Shown one piece after another: positions 1-7,521 of a stretch of DNA of 64,000 bases (the stretch's first letter is position 1; each line of letters opens with the position of its first letter). The DNA lies in NCBI RefSeq assembly GCF_003860525.1, contig NZ_CP034161.1, positions 1,054,001 to 1,118,000 of the forward strand. Direction: 5' to 3'. This stretch comes from Epilithonimonas vandammei. Its GTDB lineage: Bacteria > Bacteroidota > Bacteroidia > Flavobacteriales > Weeksellaceae. The translations under genes were made by a program, and so were the position numbers. The notes under the pieces are model-generated. The model did no database searches and was not told the origin of the DNA. It saw only the letters and a program-made list of their open reading frames with translations.

Positions 1-516
1 ATGGCAGCGACTGAAATAGCAAGACAACTTCGTCTGCGAGATATGGGTGGCATTATCGTGGTAGATTTTATCGATATGACAGATCCGGAACACAGGAAAG
101 AACTCTATGAACACTTCCGTGAAGAGATGAAACGCGACAAGGCAAGACATAAGATTCTTCCGCCTTCCAAATTTGGTCTTATACAAATGACCAGACAGCG
201 TGTACGCCCAGAGAAGCATATCGAGACTTCTGAAGAAAATCCAAACAAAGACGGCGAAATCATTGCCCCTATCGTGATTGTTGAAAGAATGGAGGAGTCC
301 ATCAGAACAATTATTCAAAAGGAAAGAGGAAAACTTTTCCTGCACGTGCATCCTTTTTTGGAAGCGTACTTAACAAAAGGGCTGGCAAGCATCCAAAACA
401 AGTGGTTTTTGAAATATAAAAAATGGGTGACCATCATCCCAAGAGATTCCTTCAAAATGCTGGAATTTCATTTATATAACTCCAGCAAAAAAGAGCTGAT
501 GAGTTATTCTAATTAA
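1..516 (+). CDS. rng: Ribonuclease G/E family protein, C-terminal fragment (partial)
   Basis: The reading frame is open at the left window edge, so only the last 171 residues or so are present; the first Met is probably internal. The segment QLRLRDMGGIIVVDFIDM (about residues 9-26) is the conserved RNase G/E motif that contributes to the catalytic DNase I-like subdomain. The aspartates in VDFIDM fit the metal ligand region. The family cleaves single-stranded RNA in rRNA maturation and mRNA decay. The end at LMSYSN is at a natural position for a flavobacterial RNase G, and a strong terminator follows within 10 nt. The family assignment is secure; the choice of rng over rne rests on the lack of a long C-terminal scaffold. 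Confidence 0.9.
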   Translation: MAATEIARQLRLRDMGGIIVVDFIDMTDPEHRKELYEHFREEMKRDKARHKILPPSKFGLIQMTRQRVRPEKHIETSEENPNKDGEIIAPIVIVERMEESIRTIIQKERGKLFLHVHPFLEAYLTKGLASIQNKWFLKYKKWVTIIPRDSFKMLEFHLYNSSKKELMSYSN

Positions 517-525
517 AAAATTTCA

Positions 526-556
526 AACTTTGCTAAGATTTTAGCAAAGTTTTTTA
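526..556 (+). terminator. Rho-independent terminator after RNase G
   Basis: A perfect 11-bp stem (AACTTTGCTAA with TTAGCAAAGTT, loop GATT) is followed by a T-rich run. It lies directly after the RNase G stop codon. Confidence 0.85.
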
Positions 557-621
557 TTTACATTAACTAATATTTAACTTCCGGAATGATTTAATTAATT
601 ATTATTATGATATTTTGGTCA

Positions 622-629
622 TAATTTTG
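622..629 (+). promoter_or_regulatory. Possible -7 promoter box of porX
   Basis: TAATTTTG matches the Bacteroidota -7 consensus TANNTTTG and lies 28 nt before the porX start codon. No clear TTG at the -33 position is visible, so this is a weak call. Confidence 0.4.
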
Positions 630-657
630 ATGAGTAAATAACTAATTATATAAGTAT

Positions 658-2202
658 ATGTCAGGAAAAATTTTATGGATAGATGATGAAGTGGACTTGC
701 TCAGACCTCATATTGTCTTTTTGGAGAATAAGGGTTATATAGTGACCCCGGTAAACAATGTTAATGAGGCACTTGAAATCATTGAAAAAGAAAAATTTGA
801 GCTTACACTTCTAGATGAAAATATGCCTGGTATATCCGGATTGGAAGCCATTCCCATGATAAAGGAAAAGGATAATGCATTGAAAATTGTAATGGTTACC
901 AAAAGCGAAGAGGAGCATATAATGGAGCAAGCGATTGGCTCTCAGATTGCCGATTATATCTTGAAGCCGGTGAATCCAAATCAGGTTCTACTTTCTTTGA
1001 AAAAAAATCTGCATAGCGAATCGTTGGTGGAGCAGAAAACAATCGTAGATTATCAGCAAGAGTTCAGAAATCTTAGTATGGAACTATCTTATCTTAGGAC
1101 TTATCAAGACTGGGCAGAATATTATAAAAAGATTCTTAACTGGGAAATCAAGTTTGACAAAGTATTTGACAGTGAATTTGCAGATTTACTTCAGAACCAG
1201 AAAGAAGAGGCAAACATCCAGTTCTCGAAATTCATCGAGAATAATTATGAAGACTGGCTGCATAGCAATGACAAACCGATGATGAGCCACACCCTGTTTA
1301 AGGATAAGGTGAAACCAGAAGTGGAGAAAGAAAAAGTTCTTCTGTTGATGATTGATAACCTAAGATATGACCAGTGGAAAGTTATAGAACCATTATTTAC
1401 TAAATTCTATAATAAAACTTCGGAGGACTATTATTTCAGCATCTTGCCAACGGCTACTCAGTATGCAAGAAACTCCTTTTTTGCAGGATTGATGCCTTCA
1501 GAAATTGAGAAAAGATTTCCTCAGTACTGGTTCAATGATAACGAAGAAGGAAATAAAAACGAGCACGAGCGCGATTTCCTAGAAGACCAAATGAAAAGAA
1601 TCGGATTGTCAGGAAAATCAATGAAATATCTGAAAATCTTGAACGCGGATTTTGAACGGAAAATTCTGGATGATTTCAATCAGCATAAAAATAATGACTT
1701 ATTAGTCATCGTATATAATTTTATAGATATATTATCTCACGCAAAAACTGATAATAATATTGTAAATCAATTGATTAGAGATGATAAAACCTTCAGGTCG
1801 CTCACATATAACTGGTTCGAAAACTCTTCGCTCATAAAAATCATAAAAACAGCGGCAGAAAATGGCTTCAAATTGGTCATCACCACAGACCACGGCACAG
1901 TTTATGTTAAAAAGCCTAGTAAGGTGGTAGGTGATAGGGAAACCTCTACCAACATCAGGTACAAGACAGGAAGAAGTCTCACTTATGATGACAAGGATGT
2001 CTGGGCTATCAGTAATCCGGATAAGCTTTTCCTGCCAAAAGGAAACCTGAGTTCAAAATATATTTTTGCGAAGAATAACACCTTCCTCGCATACCCGAAA
2101 AATTACAATCATTTTGTGAATTACTACAAAGACACGTATCAGCACGGGGGAATCTCTCTGGAAGAGGTCATCATCCCGATAAGCATATTAGAGCCCAAAT
2201 AG
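658..2202 (+). CDS. porX: PorX-type response regulator with PglZ domain (T9SS regulation)
   Basis: The protein has 514 residues. Residues 1-120 form a receiver domain with acidic residues D9/D10, phospho-acceptor D53 in LTLLDENMPG, and a C-terminal LKP motif. The rest is a PglZ domain of the alkaline phosphatase superfamily: LLLMIDNLRYD near residue 225, the nucleophile region PTATQYAR at 264-271, TTDHGT at 409-414 and a late TYQHGG. This architecture and length are those of PorX, the partner of histidine kinase PorY that controls type IX secretion genes in Porphyromonas and flavobacteria. Studied PorX proteins are zinc-dependent and hydrolyse phosphodiester or oligonucleotide substrates. It is monocistronic here, and no T9SS structural gene is in the window. 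Confidence 0.93.
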   Translation: MSGKILWIDDEVDLLRPHIVFLENKGYIVTPVNNVNEALEIIEKEKFELTLLDENMPGISGLEAIPMIKEKDNALKIVMVTKSEEEHIMEQAIGSQIADYILKPVNPNQVLLSLKKNLHSESLVEQKTIVDYQQEFRNLSMELSYLRTYQDWAEYYKKILNWEIKFDKVFDSEFADLLQNQKEEANIQFSKFIENNYEDWLHSNDKPMMSHTLFKDKVKPEVEKEKVLLLMIDNLRYDQWKVIEPLFTKFYNKTSEDYYFSILPTATQYARNSFFAGLMPSEIEKRFPQYWFNDNEEGNKNEHERDFLEDQMKRIGLSGKSMKYLKILNADFERKILDDFNQHKNNDLLVIVYNFIDILSHAKTDNNIVNQLIRDDKTFRSLTYNWFENSSLIKIIKTAAENGFKLVITTDHGTVYVKKPSKVVGDRETSTNIRYKTGRSLTYDDKDVWAISNPDKLFLPKGNLSSKYIFAKNNTFLAYPKNYNHFVNYYKDTYQHGGISLEEVIIPISILEPK

Positions 2203-2314
2203 TTTTTTTCATAGTTTATTTGATTTGGGTTTATTGGGCGGAAAAGATTGATTACCTTTTCCGCCTTTTTATTTATTTTTAGGAGCAACACCTTTTGGTT
2301 ACCCAATATCATTA

Positions 2315-2407
2315 TAACCCGCTGTCCGCTGTATCTTTTTATCGCTCGGGCGGCTCCGCTGCGCTCCGCCGCCTCGCTCAAAAAAGGATGCCGCTACCAT
2401 CGGGGCT
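2315..2407. repeat. GC-rich palindromic intergenic repeat (family F2)
   Basis: This lies in the 304-bp gap between porX and exoA, which holds no credible gene. It runs from ACCCGCTGTCCGCTG through TATCTTTTT, a very GC-rich core, then AAAAAAGGATGCCGCTACC and CGGGGCT. Read on the minus strand it begins AGCCCCGATGGTAGCGGCAT and ends AAGATACAGCGGACAGCGGG. The copy at 41243-41337 has the same two ends with a different core. The base composition contrasts sharply with the AT-rich flanks. Recall of similar sequences in Chryseobacterium genomes supports a dispersed repeat, but copy number cannot be counted here. Confidence 0.7.
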
Positions 2408-2506
2408 ATACACAGGTTTTGTATTTCTTTTGACCATTCCATTCAAAATCCCGAACTTTGGAAAATTAAACATTTATCAATCCTTAAAACTCCATGATTA
2501 TAACAG

Positions 2507-3271
2507 ATGCGTATCATTTCCTATAACGTCAATGGCATCCGTGCCGCCTTCACCAAAGATTTTATCGGCTGGCTGAATGTTGCTAATCCTGATGTGATTT
2601 GTATCCAGGAAAGCAAAGCGGGAAATGATCAAATCGATATTGAAAGTTTCGAGAATATTGGATATCACAGTTACTGGCATTCAGCAGTAAAAAAAGGTTA
2701 CAGTGGCGTAGGAATCGCTTCCAAAATCAAACCAAATCACGTAGAATTTGGCTGTGGGATAGAGAATTATGATAGCGAAGGCAGAATAATCCGCGCAGAT
2801 TTCGATGACTTTTCGGTCATTTCAGTTTATGTCCCTTCAGCTTCAAATATTGACAGACTTGATTTCAAAATGCAGTTCTGCTATGATTTTCTGGCATACA
2901 TCAGAGAACTCAGAAAAACCATCCCGAATCTCATTATCAGCGGCGATTTTAATATTTGTCATCAAGCGATTGACATTCATAATCCGATTGGTTTGGCCAA
3001 TACTTCAGGTTTTCTTCCGATGGAACGCGAGTGGATGACCAACTTTATGAATGAAAATCAACTTACAGACAGTTTTAGATATTTCAACGATCAGCCAGAA
3101 CAATATTCCTGGTGGAGTTACAGAGCAGGTTCCAGAGCAAGGAACAAAGGCTGGCGTTTGGATTATAATTTTGTTTCAGAACCATTGAAAGAGAAAATGA
3201 CCAGAGCAGTTATCCTACCTGAAGTAAAACATTCTGACCATTGTCCCGTTTTAGTAGAACTGAATCTATAG
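2507..3271 (+). CDS. xth: Exodeoxyribonuclease III (AP endonuclease)
   Basis: The 254-residue protein has the complete endonuclease/exonuclease/phosphatase fold of ExoA/Xth. It shows the N-terminal SYNVNGIRA, metal-binding Glu in IQESKAG (about residue 34), SGDFNICH near residue 146, WRLDYNFVS, and the catalytic SDHCPV close to the C-terminus. It removes 3' blocks and nicks abasic sites in base excision repair. Length is normal. The start at MRIISYNVNG matches the family. It stands alone between porX and the TRIC-like channel gene. Confidence 0.95.
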   Translation: MRIISYNVNGIRAAFTKDFIGWLNVANPDVICIQESKAGNDQIDIESFENIGYHSYWHSAVKKGYSGVGIASKIKPNHVEFGCGIENYDSEGRIIRADFDDFSVISVYVPSASNIDRLDFKMQFCYDFLAYIRELRKTIPNLIISGDFNICHQAIDIHNPIGLANTSGFLPMEREWMTNFMNENQLTDSFRYFNDQPEQYSWWSYRAGSRARNKGWRLDYNFVSEPLKEKMTRAVILPEVKHSDHCPVLVELNL

Positions 3272-3323
3272 ATTATCACCAATTAGCCTTTATTGTTTAT
3301 CAATTCATTAACCATTAACCGAC

Positions 3324-3956
3324 GTGCATCAGCAGCTTAACCTTATTATAGAAATTCTTGGAACCATTTCCTTTGCAATGTCAGGCAGTTTTGCAGCAAT
3401 GCAGAAACGGCTTGATCCTTTTGGTGTTCTGATTATCGCATTCGTTACCTCGGTTGGTGGCGGAACTGTGAGAGATTTGCTATTAGATGTTCCTGTCTTC
3501 TGGATGACAGATATGTTGACTTGCTCCCTGATATTCTTTACTTGTGTATTTTCAATGGTTTTTAAATCTATTGAGAAGAACTTCAAAGTGACCTTATTTA
3601 TTTTTGATAGTTTCGGGCTGGGGCTGTTTACCATAATCGGTATTCAGAAAGGAATCAACTCAGACCTACATCCGTTGATATGTCTCACGCTGGGAACTAT
3701 AACCGGTTGTTTTGGAGGGATTATACGAGATATTTTACTGAACAGAATTCCTTTGATCTTTAGAAAAGAAATCTACGCAACAGCATGCATCGTAGGCGGC
3801 GGAATTTTTCTGCTGATGTCGAGATATACAGGCTGGCCTTATACATTGGTTCAGATTTCTACAATAATCTTGATTGTAGCTATCAGAACATTAGCCGTAA
3901 AATACCATTGGAGAATTCCTAAGTTCTACGGTTATGAGAATAATGAAGAAATGTAA
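3324..3956 (+). CDS. Trimeric intracellular cation channel family protein (UPF0126/YicG)
   Basis: The 210-residue membrane protein has about six to seven hydrophobic segments arranged as two TRIC/UPF0126 repeats. Each repeat carries a Gly-rich motif: SVGGGTVRDLLLD near residue 46 and GCFGGIIRDILLN near residue 130. Prokaryotic TRIC homologues form homotrimeric potassium-permeable channels. The start codon is GTG; no ATG gives the family N-terminus. It lies 52 nt after exoA and ends at a terminator shared with the convergent gene, so it may be co-transcribed with exoA. Confidence 0.85.
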   Translation: MHQQLNLIIEILGTISFAMSGSFAAMQKRLDPFGVLIIAFVTSVGGGTVRDLLLDVPVFWMTDMLTCSLIFFTCVFSMVFKSIEKNFKVTLFIFDSFGLGLFTIIGIQKGINSDLHPLICLTLGTITGCFGGIIRDILLNRIPLIFRKEIYATACIVGGGIFLLMSRYTGWPYTLVQISTIILIVAIRTLAVKYHWRIPKFYGYENNEEM

Positions 3957-3960
3957 ATAA

Positions 3961-3990
3961 AAAGAGCGAAATCAACTTTCGCTCTTTTGT
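3961..3990. terminator. Bidirectional terminator
   Basis: A perfect 11-bp stem (AAAGAGCGAAA with TTTCGCTCTTT, loop TCAAC) lies between convergent genes ending at 3956 and 4000. It has T-runs on both strands. Confidence 0.85.
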
Positions 3991-3999
3991 TTATCTTAA

Positions 4000-4566
4000 T
4001 TAGAAAAATTTTCCTCGGTTTCTCATATGCGGATTGTGCATATGTTTTTGCATTGTCGGCATTTTCATCTGCTCTTTCATCATCTTGATTTGATCTGTCA
4101 TCATTCCTGCGGAATCCAGTTGTTTTGCTTCGTCCAGTAATTTCTGAGCTTCAGCTTTTCTTCCTTTGGATAATGCAGATGCTGCAAGATTCAGTTTTGC
4201 CATTGCTCGGTCGTGTTTCATATTCAAACCGTAATCCAAGGCTTTTTTCATCAATCCTTCTGTTTTTGCTGGATTATCCTGAGCAGTCGTCAGGGCTTGG
4301 AGATAGTGGAAATAGCCATATTGACTCTTATGAAGTTGGGATTTATAATCTGTAATATTAGATAAAAACTTGGCAGCTTTATCCATATTTTGTTTTCTCA
4401 GTTGCCAGAATGCTAAAAGAATATTTTCGTTTTTAAAGAATAAAGCAATAGGAATTCCAGAAAGCACGACTAAAACGATGCCCCAGCCAATGTTACGGTT
4501 GAACATCAGGTAAATGCCTAATGCGATAATGATTGCAGCTGCTACAAATTTTAGGTATTTGTTCAT
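4000..4566 (-). CDS. Two-TM membrane protein with TPR-like helical tail
   Basis: The 188-residue protein has two hydrophobic segments at about residues 7-22 and 27-44. A soluble helical part follows, with TPR-like spacing (QNMDKAAKFLSNI, YFHYLQALTTAQ, AMAKLNLAASALSKGRKAEAQKLL). The last 35 residues are rich in Met, His and Lys, ending in a His/Asn/Arg patch that might bind metal. I do not recognise a characterised family; similar proteins in flavobacteria are annotated DUF2892 or TPR-containing. A -7-like box (TATCTTTG on the minus strand, 4584-4591) lies 17 nt before the ATG. Confidence 0.75.
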   Translation of the reverse strand: MNKYLKFVAAAIIIALGIYLMFNRNIGWGIVLVVLSGIPIALFFKNENILLAFWQLRKQNMDKAAKFLSNITDYKSQLHKSQYGYFHYLQALTTAQDNPAKTEGLMKKALDYGLNMKHDRAMAKLNLAASALSKGRKAEAQKLLDEAKQLDSAGMMTDQIKMMKEQMKMPTMQKHMHNPHMRNRGKFF

Positions 4567-4583
4567 TGTAAAATATTAGGTTG

Positions 4584-4591
4584 CAAAGATA
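4584..4591 (-). promoter_or_regulatory. Candidate -7 box (TATCTTTG)
   Basis: This is an exact TANNTTTG match on the minus strand, 17 nt before the start of the membrane protein gene at 4566. Confidence 0.5.
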
Positions 4592-4733
4592 AGAATTAGG
4601 CATAAGATTTCCGAAAAACATTCAACATTGATTGATGAAAAATTTTTATTTTGATTCAAAAAAAAACACTAAATTTATTTTATGTAACTATTTAGTATAC
4701 AAATTAATATGTCAAATATGTATATTTTTTACG

Positions 4734-5141
4734 ATGAAAAATGTCAAAAATTTTCTACTTACCGCTTTTCTTTTTATGAGTACAGTCTGTTTTTTATAGC
4801 AATCTGCCAATCCGCTTGCAAATACAGAGTGGAACGGAATAGCCAATATTCCATCTCCGGAAGAAATTACATTTAAATTCTCTAATGACACAATTGATCT
4901 TGTTTTTTCAGGAAACGTTGCGGAAAAAATGAAATACTCTCTTACGGATAAGGAAACAATTAAGCTATTTAAAATCGAGGGAAATTCGCCTTGCGATTCT
5001 GCTGACAAAGGATCCTATAAATTTGTGATAAAAAATGATACACTAACTTTTACAAATGTTGAGGACGCTTGTATGGCGAGACAAATGGCTTTTTATGGAA
5101 ATGTTTATAAAAAAGCTGCAACTAAAACTACATCTAAGTAG
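4734..5141 (+). pseudogene. Secreted small beta-rich protein interrupted by an amber stop in the signal peptide
   Basis: An ATG at 4734 opens a hydrophobic signal sequence (MKNVKNFLLTAFLFMSTVCF) that stops after 21 codons at TAG (4797-4799). The same frame continues without further stops to 5141 and encodes a plausible mature domain starting QSANPLANTEWNG and containing FKFSNDTIDLVFSG. Many flavobacterial exported proteins end their signal peptide in YAQ; loss of three bases from a Tyr-Ala-Gln junction would give exactly TAG-CAA, but that is inference. A downstream start at Met 4929 would lack the export signal. It is either a recent pseudogene or a sequencing error. The family is unknown, possibly lipocalin-like. 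Confidence 0.7.
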
Positions 5142-5145
5142 ATTT

Positions 5146-6936
5146 TTAGGGATTAAAAAACGCCCACACAATTTTAGCTTTTGCTTTTCCCAGGATTTCT
5201 TCCAAAGTCGCCAGGTCGGATTCTTTGACTCTTTTTACCGATTTTAATTTAGATAAAAGTAGTTCAATTGTTTTTTCTCCAATCCCTGGAATTTCCTCTA
5301 ACTCAGATTTAATCGTGGAGTTCTTTCGTCTGGTTCTATGATGTTTCACACCAAAACGGTGCGCCTCATCTCTCACCCTTTGAAGAATTTTGAGCGTTTC
5401 AGCTTTTTTATCAATATATAATGGAATAGAATCTTCCGGAAAATATATTTCTTCCAATCTTTTGGCAATACCTATAATTGTGATTTTCCCATACAAGCCA
5501 AGTAGTTTCAGACTTTTGACAGCTGATGACAATTGGCCTTTTCCACCATCAATCAGAATCAGTTGTGGCAAAGGTTCTCCCTCATCTAACAATCTTCTGT
5601 AACGCCTGTAGATAACTTCTTCCATTGTGGCAAAATCATTCGGACCTTCCACAGTTTTAGGATGAAAAATACGATAGTCGGCTTTGCTCGGTTTTCCATC
5701 TTTGAAAACTACACAGGCTGAAACAGGATTGGTTCCCTGGATATTTGAGTTATCAAAACCTTCAATGTGTCTTGGCTCCACAGGCATCCTCAGGATACGT
5801 TGCATTTCGGACATTATTCGGTTCGTATGTCTTTCCGGATCTATGATTTGGACTTGCTTTAATTTTTCAAGACGGTATTCTTTCGCATTTTTTTCAGAAA
5901 GTTCTACGATTCTTTTCTTGTCACCTACTTTTGGAACAATCAGTTTAACATTGGGAATTTCAATGCCCAGATGAAAAGGAATCAAAATTTCCTTTGATGT
6001 GGAATCGAATTTTTGCCGTATTTCTACCAGCGCCTCTTCCAGAATATCTTCGTCCGTTTCTTCCAGTACTTTTTTTATTTCTGTGGTAAAACTCTGAACA
6101 ATAGAGCCATTCCTTATTTTAAAATAATTGACATAAGCTGCCGTTTCATCACTTGTCATCCCGAAAACATCCACATCATCAATGGTTGGATTTACAACAG
6201 TATGCTTGGCTTGATAATCGTCAAGAGACTCAATGTTTTGTTTGATCATCTGCGCTTTTTCGAACTCCAGATTCGAGGCAAAGCGGTACATTCTTTCTTC
6301 CAGATATTTTTTTGCAAAACGGAAATCACCTTTTATGATGCCACGTATCGCTTCCACTTTTTCATCATAATCTTCTTTGGATTCGAGTGCTTCACACGGC
6401 CCGTTGCAGTTTTTGATGTGATACTCCAGGCAGACACGGTATTTGCCTTCCGCAATTTTTTCTGGAGCAAGATTTAGGTTGCAGGTTCTGATTTTGTAAA
6501 GACTTTTGATCGTATCCAGAAGGATTCTTGCAGGGCGAACTTTAGCATAAGGACCATAATATTCTGATCCGTCTTTGATCTTGGTCCTCGTCAGGAAAAT
6601 TCGTGGGAAATCTTCATTCTTGATGCAAATCCAGGGATAGGATTTGTCGTCCTTCAGCATCACGTTATAAAACGGCTGGTGCGCTTTTATCAGATTGTTC
6701 TCGAGCAAAAGTGCATCATACTCACTGTTCACAACCGTAGTTTCCAGCCTGTGGATCTTGGAAACCATAATCCGTGTCCGGTAACCATTCTGGTTTTTAT
6801 TGAAATAAGACAGCACTCTTTTTTTGAGATGCTTGGCTTTTCCTACGTATAAAAGCTGATCGTTCTTATCATAATAACGATAAACACCAGGTTCCGAAGG
6901 AAGGGTTTTGAGCTGAAGTTCAAGATTGGGATTCAC
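5146..6936 (-). CDS. uvrC: UvrABC system protein C (excinuclease ABC subunit C)
   Basis: The 596-residue protein has all UvrC parts. A GIY-YIG nuclease domain begins at about residue 17 (GVYRYYDKNDQLLYVGKAK), followed by a UVR motif around residues 205-240. The RNase H-like endonuclease domain includes RHIEGFDNSNIQG and LILIDGGKGQL, and tandem HhH motifs at the end include LEEIPGIGEKTIELLLSKL. It makes both incisions in nucleotide excision repair. The start codon is GTG. A TANNTTTG box sits only 4 nt upstream, so the mRNA may be leaderless. The 3' end lies 4 nt from the end of the convergent pseudogene. Confidence 0.96.
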   Translation of the reverse strand: MNPNLELQLKTLPSEPGVYRYYDKNDQLLYVGKAKHLKKRVLSYFNKNQNGYRTRIMVSKIHRLETTVVNSEYDALLLENNLIKAHQPFYNVMLKDDKSYPWICIKNEDFPRIFLTRTKIKDGSEYYGPYAKVRPARILLDTIKSLYKIRTCNLNLAPEKIAEGKYRVCLEYHIKNCNGPCEALESKEDYDEKVEAIRGIIKGDFRFAKKYLEERMYRFASNLEFEKAQMIKQNIESLDDYQAKHTVVNPTIDDVDVFGMTSDETAAYVNYFKIRNGSIVQSFTTEIKKVLEETDEDILEEALVEIRQKFDSTSKEILIPFHLGIEIPNVKLIVPKVGDKKRIVELSEKNAKEYRLEKLKQVQIIDPERHTNRIMSEMQRILRMPVEPRHIEGFDNSNIQGTNPVSACVVFKDGKPSKADYRIFHPKTVEGPNDFATMEEVIYRRYRRLLDEGEPLPQLILIDGGKGQLSSAVKSLKLLGLYGKITIIGIAKRLEEIYFPEDSIPLYIDKKAETLKILQRVRDEAHRFGVKHHRTRRKNSTIKSELEEIPGIGEKTIELLLSKLKSVKRVKESDLATLEEILGKAKAKIVWAFFNP

Positions 6937-6940
6937 AGTA

Positions 6941-6948
6941 CAAATTTA
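6941..6948 (-). promoter_or_regulatory. Promoter -7 box 4 nt before uvrC
   Basis: TAAATTTG on the minus strand is followed by TACT and then the GTG start. Transcription would begin within about 2 nt of the start codon. Confidence 0.6.
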
Positions 6949-6982
6949 GTGAATATAAAATATCTGTCGTTCTATGATTCGT

Positions 6983-7285
6983 CTAAATTCCTAGTTGATG
7001 TTTGTTATTATCTTCTTTTGTAGCTTTGAAAGCGAGTATGCTAACGGTATTATCTGAAACGGTATAATAAATATAAAAACTTCTTAAAATGACAATTTTC
7101 AATACCAGTAATTGATAATTGGTTCGCTTGCCAATGAAGGGATTCTCTGAAAGAATGGTTTCCATTTTTTCTACTTCAGAAATAATCTTCAGCGAATAAG
7201 TATTTGATTTATTATGATTAATCCAGAAATTTAGATTATCATAATATTCATTTTCTGCCTCAGGCATCCAATGAATTAAGAACAT
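6983..7285 (-). CDS. ParE/RelE-family toxin
   Basis: The 100-residue protein fits the RelE/ParE fold. It has an N-terminal beta strand then helix (IHWMPEAENEYYDNLNFWI), a second helix with ISEVEKMETILSENPFIGKR, and a C-terminal hairpin (RSFYIYYTVSDNTVSILAFK) with the basic/aromatic residues typical of the family. ParE toxins poison gyrase; RelE relatives cut mRNA on the ribosome; the sequence does not decide between them. It overlaps the upstream antitoxin gene by 10 nt, the usual arrangement for a type II pair. Confidence 0.82.
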   Translation of the reverse strand: MFLIHWMPEAENEYYDNLNFWINHNKSNTYSLKIISEVEKMETILSENPFIGKRTNYQLLVLKIVILRSFYIYYTVSDNTVSILAFKATKEDNNKHQLGI

Positions 7286-7488
7286 ATCTGCCTAGCTTTT
7301 GCACTAACTTCAGACCGGCTTTTTCCCAATCCCTGATTAAGTTCCGTAATTCCTTTATTTATACTTTCCAGATGTTCCGCTGGGATGCCTTCCTCAATTT
7401 TCACAACTTCAATATCTAAAGAATTAAGAAGTTTAGTCAGGGTTTCAAGACTGAAATTTTTCGGATTATTGATAGTGATTGTAGTCAT
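7276..7488 (-). CDS. Antitoxin of the type II pair
   Basis: The 70-residue protein precedes and overlaps the toxin gene. Its N-terminus (MTTITINNPKNFSLETLTKLLNSL) could form a small dimerisation module. The middle is acidic, and the C-terminus (GKSRSEVSAKARQICS) is basic and probably unstructured. It does not match a named antitoxin family clearly, so the call rests on size, position and overlap. A -7 box (CAAAGTTA on the plus strand, 7508-7515) lies 19 nt upstream, where the pair would be expected to autoregulate. Confidence 0.7.
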   Translation of the reverse strand: MTTITINNPKNFSLETLTKLLNSLDIEVVKIEEGIPAEHLESINKGITELNQGLGKSRSEVSAKARQICS

Positions 7489-7521
7489 AATGATAAAGTT
7501 ATCAGCTCAAAGTTACAAAAA

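Noticed and set aside
2139..2576. Several short reading frames on both strands after porX
   Set aside because: They run through the GC-rich F2 repeat, overlap each other and look like translated repeat; no start signal or homology.
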